From: Chloroflexota bacterium
Lineage (GTDB): Bacteria > Chloroflexota > UBA6077 > CF-72
Length of the DNA: 6,599 nucleotides
Assembly (NCBI GenBank): GCA_019242065.1
Contig: JAFAWJ010000581.1
Span: 1 to 6,599, forward strand
Direction: 5' to 3'
Part shown: in pieces, positions 1 through 5,816 of the stretch
Layout of the letters: each line of letters starts with the position of its first letter
Numbering within the stretch: position 1 is the first letter of the stretch
The notes under the pieces: model-generated
The model's database searches: none
Told to the model about the DNA's origin: nothing
What the model saw: only the letters and a program-made list of their open reading frames with translations
Translations under genes and position numbers: made by a program

Positions 1-225
1 GGTTTGCAACTGGCGATCCAGACGGTCGATCTGGTAGCGCTGGAGCGCGCCCACCAGGACGATGTTGGTCAGTGTGAGTCCCACTGCCAGGAGGAGGACC
101 GCCAGGAGCATCAGGCGCACGCGGAGCGAAAGTCGGGCGGTTGCCGAGAACCACCTGCCGCGCACTGGATGGACGTCCCTTGTGGTTGCGGCGGACCTGG
201 TGGTGGCGTCTGCGTCGGCGATCAT
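1..225 (-). CDS. Sensor histidine kinase of a two-component system, N-terminal part (runs off the window)
   Basis: Only the first 75 codons are present, reading from the ATG at 225 to the window edge. They encode a short basic cytoplasmic leader (about residues 1-38, ending RLSLRVRL) and a first transmembrane helix (about 39-61, LMLLAVLLLAVGLTLTNIVL). The start of an extracytoplasmic segment follows (QRYQIDRLDRQLQT). This is the usual front end of an OmpR-partner membrane kinase; HAMP, HisKA and ATPase domains would lie beyond the edge. The ATG overlaps the stop of the response regulator as ATGA, so the two are almost certainly co-transcribed and translationally coupled. That arrangement also fixes the start. 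Family is known from context and topology; the signal sensed cannot be inferred. No frame disruption is seen in the part present. Confidence 0.8.
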   Translation of the reverse strand, partial: MIADADATTRSAATTRDVHPVRGRWFSATARLSLRVRLMLLAVLLLAVGLTLTNIVLVGALQRYQIDRLDRQLQT

Positions 226-951
226 GCGCGTGGTACGCGCACCGCGAAGCCCACACCGTGCACGGTGTGAATCAGCTTCGGCTCCCCCGCGTCGACTTTG
301 CGACGCAAGTAACTGATGTAACTATCGACGATACTCGGACCGCCCTCGAAGTCGTATTCCCAGACGTGCTCCAGAATCTGCGCTTTTGACACTACGCGCC
401 CGGCGTTGGCCAGCAGGTAGTGCAGGAGCTTGAACTCCGTCGGCGACAGGCGGACCGGCTGGCCCGCGCGCCGCACCTCGTGGCTGTCGGGGTCCAGCTC
501 CAGGTCGGCGACGACGAGCGTTCCGAGACCCGCGCAGCTGGTCCGTCGGAGGACCGCCTTGATGCGCGCGATCAGTTCCTCCAGGTCGAAGGGCTTGGTG
601 ACGTAGTCGTCGCCGCCGAGCATCAGCCCCTTGACTTTCGGTATTGCCGCGCGCGGTGAGGAACATGACCGGCACGTGACCGGAGAGCCCGCCGCGCACC
701 GGCAGGCGTTGGCCGCGAAGCTGCCGCAGCACGTCGAAGCCGTCGATATCCGGCAGCATGACGTCGAGCAACACCAGGTCGGGCGTCGCCTCTTCCGCCG
801 CCGCCAACGCTTCGGCGCCGGAGGCAGCCGAGGTGACCGCGAAGCCCGCGAAGCGCAGTGTGGACGCCAGCAATTCAGCCAGCGTGGGTTCGTCGTCGAC
901 CACCAGCAGCCGCTGGGGCTGACTTGCAAGTTCAGGCTCGGCAGGTGGCAC
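222..951 (-). pseudogene. OmpR/PhoB-family response regulator, interrupted by one frameshift
   Basis: The receiver domain reads from the GTG at 951 in one frame. It has the acidic pair after LLVV (Asp19, Asp20), the phospho-acceptor Asp63 in LLDVMLPDIDGF, and the switch Thr99 in FLTAR. At about 636-642 the homology jumps to a second frame, which continues with KVKGLMLGGDDYVTKPF (the conserved Lys) and a complete winged-helix DNA-binding domain. That domain includes LSPTEFKLLHYLLANAGRVV, the recognition-helix region SIVDSYISYLRRKV and the terminal HTVHGVGFAVR. Together they give a full-length regulator of about 240 residues. The shift fits loss of 2 or 5 bases within the usual TEDKV motif. It would cut the protein after the receiver domain, unless it is a sequencing error. 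GTG at 951 is the only good in-frame start near the domain; its ribosome binding site is weak. The stop overlaps the kinase start (ATGA). It probably bound DNA in response to the kinase and may have regulated its own promoter. Confidence 0.85.
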
Positions 952-966
952 TGGTAAGAGACGCGG

Positions 967-1001
967 CTCTCGGAAATCTCTCAGGTTCTCGCAGAATTCT
1001 C
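967..1001. promoter_or_regulatory. Candidate response-regulator operator: phased TCTC direct repeats
   Basis: The gap between the regulator start (951, minus) and the secreted-protein start (1031, plus) holds two pairs of direct repeats. CTCTC occurs at 967 and 978, and TTCTC at 986 and 997. Each pair is spaced 11 bases, and the two pairs form an approximate 19-base repeat (968-985 against 987-1004, 12 of 18 positions equal). OmpR-family regulators are known to bind tandem half-sites about one helical turn apart, so this is a plausible site for the adjacent regulator. That assignment is inference; no consensus promoter boxes could be assigned with confidence. Confidence 0.4.
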
Positions 1002-1030
1002 CCGTGCGCGTGATGGAGACTGGCTGTCGT

Positions 1031-1404
1031 ATGCACACACTCCTTTTGAAGCGGACGGCGGCGGCCGTTCTTAGCGCGACAGTTCTCCTGGGAGCCGGGA
1101 TCGGCGTGGTCAACGCCCAATCAGCGCCCACCGCCACACCGACAGCGCAGGCGCGCCCCTCCGGCCATCATTTCTGGCTCCGAAGCACAATTCCACTCCA
1201 GACGCCGTGATCAAGGCGCTGACGACCGCCGCCGACCAGCGCATCGACGCCAACCTGGCGGCCGGCCGGATCACCGCGGACCAGGCTGCCAATCGCAAGT
1301 CGCAGGTCACCCACCGCGTGACGCGGTTGGTCAACCATACCTCTTCGAGCACGACCGGCCAGTGGCGAGGCGGCCCCCACCCGCACCCGACTCCAGCGTC
1401 CTGA
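1031..1404 (+). pseudogene. Small secreted protein with signal peptide, interrupted by a frameshift
   Basis: The ATG at 1031 opens a clear Sec signal peptide: Lys7-Arg8, then a hydrophobic run AAAVLSATVLLGAGIGVV, then a VNA|QS cleavage site near residue 28. A Thr/Ala/Pro-rich linker follows. This frame stops at 1210. The continuation lies in another frame (through about 1174-1404) and reads TPDAVIKALTTAADQRIDAN followed by LAAGRITADQAANRKSQV. That helical pattern, with an Asp-x-x-x-x-x-Gly-Arg-Ile/Leu-Thr core, is seen in many secreted actinobacterial and chloroflexote proteins of unknown role. A one-base gain or two-base loss near 1165-1185 (CATCATTTCTGG) would join the halves into about 124 residues. 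Upstream starts at 1004 (GTG) and 1013 (ATG) are possible, but the signal-peptide n-region and a GGAG at 1015-1018 favour 1031. It is divergent from the response regulator and may be its target. Confidence 0.6.
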
Positions 1405-1545
1405 TCAGCCAGGGCGGCCATGACGGAGAGTGGCGTTCGCGACGCCGCTCTCCACCTGATCGACGCACGGCGGGCAGAAATCTCGCCGGTGGCCGTCCGA
1501 TGTGCGGTCCCTCGCGGTTCCGTCGCGGCGCACAACCACAGGTCG
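1405..1545. other. Short convergent intergenic stretch with a small hairpin
   Basis: This lies between the ends of the secreted-protein gene and the kimA-like gene. The only structure I see is a 5-bp stem GGCGT/ACGCC (1432-1436 and 1442-1446) with loop TCGCG. There is no T-run on either side, so a Rho-independent terminator is not supported. No convincing gene was found here. Confidence 0.3.
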
Positions 1546-3606
1546 CTAATCGTTGATGGTGAGCGGGACGCTCATCACACTCACATCCGGACGAGAGAGC
1601 AACTCGAGCTTCAAGCGTGAGCCGAGATAGTTGCGTACCAGGGGGTGCCACCAGCGCCGCGTCGTCGTCTCCGGAATGACGACCGTTACCTGTGTCCGGC
1701 CGTCGGACTCACGCTGGGCGTGTGCGATGTACTGCAGCAGTGCCGCCGTCGTATCGCGCCGCGGCGACTCGACAAGCACGAGCGGCACTGGTAGGCCGAG
1801 AGATTGCCAGTCCTGCTGCAGCTTCGCGCCTGCCTCCAGGTCATCCGTGACGTGCAGGGCCTCGATCGGGGGCCGCACGGCGTGGCCATTGATCTGCGCA
1901 CGCGTCTCGACGACCGGCCACTCTCCGAGCAGCGACAGCAGGTAGCCGAGCGCATGCAACGCCACCCGATCCGGGCCAGCTACTGGCACCAGCACCTTGT
2001 GCTGTGTGCGCTCGGCGATCGCCTGAACAAACTGGGCGGCGTTCGACGCGTCAATTGCCGCGATGGCCTTGAGCCGCTGCTGGTGGGTTCCGAGTGCATG
2101 TAACGCATAGACCAGAATCGGCAAACAGATCACGATGAGCCACGCTCCGTCCCGGAACTTGCTGGCGAGTACCACCACCAGTACGACGGCTGTCGTCAAC
2201 GCACCCAGCGCGTTGGCTGCAAGGCGCCAGTGCCAGCCAGCCTCGCGGTGGCGGCGGTGGTACTGGACCATGCCTGCCTGGGACAGGGTGAAGGTCAGAA
2301 AGGCTCCGATGGTGAACAGGGGCGCGAGTGCGTTCAAGCTGCCGCCGAAGGCCACCAGTAGCACGGCGGAGACGCCCGCGACCGTCAGGATGCCATTCGA
2401 GAAGGCCAGCCGCCGGCCGCGAGTCGCGAATGCCCCCGGCAAATAGCTGTCCTGTGACAGCAGCGCGAGCAGTCGCGGAAAGTCGGCAAAGCCCGTGTTG
2501 GCAGCCAGCACCAGCATCAGCAGCGCGGCGCCCTCGACCACCAGGAAGATTGGTCCGCGCCCCACGAGCGTGCGCGTGATCTGCGAATGCACTGTCTCGA
2601 CTTCGCTCGGGTCCGCCATAACGCCGAGCTGGCTGGCCAGGAAGCCAATGCCGAGGAACATCGTCGCGAACAGCGCCGCCATGATGACCAGGGCGCGGCT
2701 GGCGTTGCTGCTCGACGGTTCCTTCAAGTACGGCACGCCGTTGGAGATGGCTTCGATGCCAGTCAGCGCGACCGCCCCTGACGAGAAGGCCCGCAGCAAC
2801 AGCAGCACGCCAACGGCCGCGGTGGCATCGGCTGCCGATTGCGTGGCCAGGGCGGCCGTCATGGAATCGGGTGGGGTATACGCCGGCAGCGCCCCGCGGA
2901 GTGCCAGCACGACGCCGAAGCTGAGCACACCAAGCGTGCCGAGCACGTAGATGTACACCGGTGCCGACAGCAGCAGCCCGGCGGCGCGGATCCCGCGCAA
3001 GTTCGCGAGCGTAATGAGCACCAGCGCCGCCAGGCACAGCACCACCCGCCAATCTGCGAGTTGTGGGATGGCAGAGGTCAGCGACTGGATGCCGGTGGCA
3101 ATGGAGACAGCCACGTCCAGCGTGTAGTCGATGAGCAGGGCGGCGGCGCCGATCACTCCCAGCAGCGGGCCAAAGTTGTCCTTCGCGACGATGTAACCGC
3201 CGGCGCCGTTCGGGTATGCCTTGATCGTCTGCAGGTACGAGACGGCCAGAATGGCGAGCAGCAGCGCGATGCCGGTGGTGATCGGAAAGGCCCACGCTAT
3301 GCCCGCCGGACCGGCCTCACCCAGGTGGAGGATCATCTCCTCGGGGCCATAGACACTGGAGGCGATCATGTCCGAGCCGATCAGCGCCACCGCGGCCAGG
3401 ACAGTGAGACGCTCGGCTTGCTGCGCGCGACTGGGTAGCGGCGGACCGAGGATGAGTGCGCGGACGCGGCGCATGACTCGGCCCAATCCACTGGTCGGCG
3501 GGACCTGGCCGGCCACCGAGAAAACGTGGGGGGCAATGCGACGGACGCCGGGTTCAGAATCGGAATCCGAATCGGAACTGGCAACTGTATGCTGCGTCGT
3601 CTCCAT
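1546..3606 (-). CDS. kimA: KimA-like potassium permease (APC superfamily)
   Basis: An intact protein of 686 residues matching the Bacillus subtilis KimA type of high-affinity, proton-coupled K+ importer in the inner membrane. After a roughly 65-residue N-terminal extension it has the KimA core of about 12 helices. TM1 carries SDMIASSVYG (Asp79 and Tyr86, equivalent to KimA Asp36 and Tyr43). Next come SYLQTIKAYPNGAGGYIV, then IDYTLDVAVSIATG (Asp160 and Ser168, equivalent to Asp117 and Ser125). TM6 carries FSSGAVALTGIEAISN (Thr282, equivalent to Thr230), followed by VLAANTGFADFPRL. Residues from about 507 form the cytosolic domain, which contains VLVPVAGPDRV and ends near RRWWHPLVRN. Oddities are Asp164 where KimA has ion-site Thr121, and a Ser-Asp run (residues 10-18) encoded by imperfect GAATCG/C hexamers. 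The start at 3606 has an AGGTG 11 bases upstream; an ATG at 3663 lacks one. No c-di-AMP riboswitch is visible in the leader. It is divergent from the downstream dehydrogenase. K+ transport is inferred from homology. Confidence 0.85.
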   Translation of the reverse strand: METTQHTVASSDSDSDSEPGVRRIAPHVFSVAGQVPPTSGLGRVMRRVRALILGPPLPSRAQQAERLTVLAAVALIGSDMIASSVYGPEEMILHLGEAGPAGIAWAFPITTGIALLLAILAVSYLQTIKAYPNGAGGYIVAKDNFGPLLGVIGAAALLIDYTLDVAVSIATGIQSLTSAIPQLADWRVVLCLAALVLITLANLRGIRAAGLLLSAPVYIYVLGTLGVLSFGVVLALRGALPAYTPPDSMTAALATQSAADATAAVGVLLLLRAFSSGAVALTGIEAISNGVPYLKEPSSSNASRALVIMAALFATMFLGIGFLASQLGVMADPSEVETVHSQITRTLVGRGPIFLVVEGAALLMLVLAANTGFADFPRLLALLSQDSYLPGAFATRGRRLAFSNGILTVAGVSAVLLVAFGGSLNALAPLFTIGAFLTFTLSQAGMVQYHRRHREAGWHWRLAANALGALTTAVVLVVVLASKFRDGAWLIVICLPILVYALHALGTHQQRLKAIAAIDASNAAQFVQAIAERTQHKVLVPVAGPDRVALHALGYLLSLLGEWPVVETRAQINGHAVRPPIEALHVTDDLEAGAKLQQDWQSLGLPVPLVLVESPRRDTTAALLQYIAHAQRESDGRTQVTVVIPETTTRRWWHPLVRNYLGSRLKLELLSRPDVSVMSVPLTIND

Positions 3607-3723
3607 GAGCGGGTGAGCACCTGATCGCACCAGGTGTGCCAGCCTGCCGTCCGACGACGTCATGTAAAAGTACACACGTATTTCGTGGACGTCCTGGCAC
3701 ATCCATTGCGGCCGCGGGCCGAT
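3607..3723. promoter_or_regulatory. Divergent promoter region between kimA-like gene and dehydrogenase, with inverted repeats
   Basis: This 117-base gap must hold the promoters of both flanking genes. Two inverted repeats are visible. CACCTG (3618-3623) pairs with CAGGTG (3631-3636) across 7 bases. TGTGCCAG (3635-3642) pairs with CTGGCACA (3694-3701) across 51 bases, and the AT-richer stretch around 3661-3684, the likeliest promoter core, lies between its arms. An operator or looping site is possible, but such short repeats also occur by chance. The first repeat lies just upstream of the kimA-like start, in its presumed leader. Confidence 0.35.
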
Positions 3724-4926
3724 GTGAAAGCCGTTGTCTACAAGGGAAGCTGTCAGGTCGCGGTCGAGGAGGTGGAAGACGCGCGCATCGAGGCGCCCAC
3801 CGACGCCGTGGTTCGCATCACGTCGACCGCCATTTGCGGCAGTGACCTGCACATGTACGAGGGACGCACCGCCGCGAAACCGGGCATGGTCATGGGCCAC
3901 GAGAACATGGGCGTGATCGAGGACGTGGGCCCGGCCGTGCAGAGCGTGCGTCGCGGCGATCGCGTGGTGATGCCCTTCAACATCGGTTGCGGCGTGTGCT
4001 TCAACTGTACGCGGGGCTGGGTGCCGGGCTGCACGACGATGAACCCGGAGAGCCCGGGTGCTGGCTACGGCTACGTGGGTATGGGGCCGTACCGCGGCGG
4101 ACAGGCCGAGTTACTGCGCGTGCCATTTGCCGACTTCAACTGTCTGCTCCTGCCGGGCGAACCCGACGATGCACTCGAAGACGATTATTTGCTGCTGTCG
4201 GATATCTTTCCCACCGGCTATCACGCTGCCGAGCTGGCGCAAGTGGAACCAGGCGACAGCGTGGCCGTCTTCGGCGCCGGTCCGGTCGGCTTGTTGGCGA
4301 CCCATAGCGCCCTGCTGCGCGGCGCATCCCAGGTCTTCGTGGTGGACTCCGTCGCGGGTCGCCTGGACAAGGCGGAGCGCTTTGGCGGAATCCCCATCAA
4401 CTTCCAGCAAGGCGATCCGGTCGAACAGATCATGCAGTATCGCAAGCAGGATCCTCGCATCCGAGACTCGTGGCGACCGGGCGAAGACAAGCTTGCCGGC
4501 GTCATGTGCGGACTCGACGCCGTCGGCTACCAGGCCCGCGATCGCAGCCAGCCCGGGCAGGAGCGACCGACCCAGGTCCTCGAAGACCTGATACGCGTGA
4601 CCAATGCGACGGGTCGACTGGGCGTCGTCGGCGTGTACCTACCCCAGGATCCGGGTGCGTCCGACCCACACGCGCAGCAGGGCATCTTCGAAATGCCGCT
4701 CGGCCAAATCTTCAACAAAGGATTGACAATTGGATTCGGGCAGTGCCCCGTCAAGCGCTACAACGCCTACCTGCGGGACGAGATTTCGGCGGGCCGCGCA
4801 CAGCCGGGACAGATCGTTAGCCACCACCTACCCCTCGACGACGCGGCGGAGGCGTACCGCCACTTCGACCAGCGCGACGGTGAGTTCACCAAGATCGTGC
4901 TCAAGCCTTCGGACCACGCCGCCTGA
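3724..4926 (+). CDS. Zn-dependent, NAD-binding dehydrogenase, glutathione-independent formaldehyde dehydrogenase type
   Basis: A 400-residue medium-chain dehydrogenase close in length and motif order to Pseudomonas putida formaldehyde dehydrogenase, a soluble enzyme that oxidises or dismutates aldehydes with bound NAD and needs no glutathione. Catalytic-zinc ligands are Cys38 (ICGSD), His59-Glu60 (GHEN) and Asp160 (LLSDIFPTGYH). The structural-zinc loop has Cys89, Cys92, Cys95 and Cys103 in the family's exact spacing. The family block AGYGYVGMG...GGQAE occupies about 113-129. The Rossmann glycine motif GAGPVG (184-189) is followed by an acidic residue in VVDS, as expected for NAD. GTG at 3724 gives the usual family opening (M-K-A-V-V-Y). 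The frame is open from 3634, but the extra 30 residues look unlike any family member. It has no obvious ribosome binding site, and may be leaderless or may start differently. It is divergent from the kimA-like gene and 64 bases upstream of a decayed HAD gene. The exact substrate is unproven; another alcohol or aldehyde is possible. Confidence 0.85.
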   Translation: MKAVVYKGSCQVAVEEVEDARIEAPTDAVVRITSTAICGSDLHMYEGRTAAKPGMVMGHENMGVIEDVGPAVQSVRRGDRVVMPFNIGCGVCFNCTRGWVPGCTTMNPESPGAGYGYVGMGPYRGGQAELLRVPFADFNCLLLPGEPDDALEDDYLLLSDIFPTGYHAAELAQVEPGDSVAVFGAGPVGLLATHSALLRGASQVFVVDSVAGRLDKAERFGGIPINFQQGDPVEQIMQYRKQDPRIRDSWRPGEDKLAGVMCGLDAVGYQARDRSQPGQERPTQVLEDLIRVTNATGRLGVVGVYLPQDPGASDPHAQQGIFEMPLGQIFNKGLTIGFGQCPVKRYNAYLRDEISAGRAQPGQIVSHHLPLDDAAEAYRHFDQRDGEFTKIVLKPSDHAA

Positions 4927-4990
4927 TCGGTCCACACCGGCGTTCCGATCGCAGTCGCACACAATGTGACTTGCATGTCGCATTGAGCGT

Positions 4991-5357
4991 ATGCGCTTTA
5001 GAGTCCTCGCCTGCGAATACGATGGAACGCTGGCTGCCGACGGCAGGTCGACGCCTCCACGATCGCCATCCTCGTCACCGGCCGTCGGCTGGACGCCGCC
5101 GCCAGTTTTTCGTCGCCGCGCGGACTGGACCACGACCGCGCCACCATGAAACCCTGCTGGGGATGCCCAAATCTGGTGCCGATGCTCGATCTGCACTGCG
5201 CCCATATGCCACGACGAATTGGGTGCGCGCCATCCTGAAGGACGCCGAACTCGCGGATGAATTGTGCGAGGTGGAGGGCGATGAGACGTCGTCGGCGCGG
5301 GACACTCGGGCGTGGGTGCGACACGCTATCGAGTCCCACTCTGCGCCACCCGAGTAG
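4991..5357 (+). pseudogene. Decayed HAD-family hydrolase (two ends retained, middle lost)
   Basis: The ATG at 4991 begins with the HAD phosphatase signature MRFRVLACEYDGTLAADGR. The catalytic nucleophile of the usual DxDGTL motif appears as Glu. One missing G after AGG (about 5045) shifts the frame; restoring it gives VDASTIA, which runs straight into ILVTGRRLD (about 5068-5094). That joins two motifs normally separated by about a dozen codons, so a small internal deletion is implied. After about 5100 the homology fades. From about 5210 in a third frame comes NWVRAILKDAELADELCEVE and a short charged tail ending in APPE at the TAG of 5355-5357. I recall that tail as typical of the C-terminus of larger HAD-type proteins, though this recollection is unverified. 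Intact members are several hundred residues long, so most of the gene has gone. It follows the dehydrogenase on the same strand and converges with the DoxX-like gene, 18 bases away. I do not expect a functional product. Confidence 0.6.
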
Positions 5358-5375
5358 GTCGGGCAGCGCATCCAA

Positions 5376-5756
5376 TCACCGCCGTGGCGTTGTCCAGGTT
5401 GACCAGATGGCCCACAGCACCAGCAGCGGTTGCGCGGCAAGGCGCAGCAGGCGTTTCGTATCAGTATCCAATCCAAACGCGTTGCGACGGTGTCTGTACT
5501 GCGAGACGTTCCCTGGAAACACGGCGACGAAGAAGGCGGCAACGACCGCACCCACCAACTTCCGATAGCTGGCCAGGAGTATGAGCGCCGCCCCAAGTGC
5601 AAGCTCCACAACTCCTGATGCGAGGACAACCGTGTCGGGCGGCAGCGGCAGCCAGCGCGGGACCTGGGCCTGGAAGTCCTTACGCGCGATGGTGAGATGC
5701 CCTACGCCAGTCGTGAGAAGGAAGCTTCCAAGCAGGGTCCGGAGGACAGTACGCAT
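5376..5756 (-). CDS. DoxX-like small integral membrane protein
   Basis: An intact 126-residue protein with four predicted membrane helices, at about residues 4-22, 41-62, 66-83 and 104-121, and a basic C-terminus. The pattern resembles DoxX-like families: GVGHLT in the first helix, a short loop with VPRWLPLP, the VVELALGAALIL helix and VAVFPGNVSQYRHR after the third helix. Such proteins are widespread and poorly characterised; a role in quinone- or thiol-linked redox processes has been proposed for some. ATG at 5756 is the natural start, just ahead of the first helix; the ribosome binding site is weak. It lies 60 bases downstream of the decayed dehydrogenase on the same strand and was perhaps once co-transcribed with it. 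It has no disruption, unlike both neighbours. The specific function is unknown. Confidence 0.7.
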   Translation of the reverse strand: MRTVLRTLLGSFLLTTGVGHLTIARKDFQAQVPRWLPLPPDTVVLASGVVELALGAALILLASYRKLVGAVVAAFFVAVFPGNVSQYRHRRNAFGLDTDTKRLLRLAAQPLLVLWAIWSTWTTPRR

Positions 5757-5816
5757 GATCGGCTGCTCATGACTCTGGGAACGACGGTGAAAGGTCGTGA
5801 GAAGAGGGTTGCGTAG

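Noticed and set aside
630..648. Programmed ribosomal frameshift in the response regulator
   Set aside because: No slippery heptamer, stop codon at the shift or stimulatory structure is apparent; an indel is simpler.
1432..1446. Rho-independent terminator between the converging genes
   Set aside because: The stem is only 5 bp and no T-run follows on either strand.
1420..1620. Plus-strand open frame of 66 codons beginning with ATG at 1420
   Set aside because: It runs into the 3' end of the kimA-like gene on the other strand, shows no recognisable motif and has no ribosome binding site; treated as chance.
2051..3295. Long minus-strand open frame of 414 codons overlapping the kimA-like gene
   Set aside because: It is an alternative-frame shadow typical of GC-rich coding DNA, rich in Arg and Ala with no motif order.
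3634..3723. N-terminal extension of the formaldehyde-dehydrogenase-like protein from GTG 3634
   Set aside because: The family normally begins at the M-K-A-V-V-Y block encoded from 3724, and the extra residues cover the divergent promoter region.
3607..3723. c-di-AMP (ydaO-type) riboswitch upstream of the kimA-like gene
   Set aside because: The leader is too short and lacks any recognisable conserved ydaO-type core.
3607..3900. Upstream extension of the kimA-like frame to 3900
   Set aside because: It overlaps the 5' coding part of the dehydrogenase antisense and has no permease homology; the start at 3606 has the better ribosome binding site.
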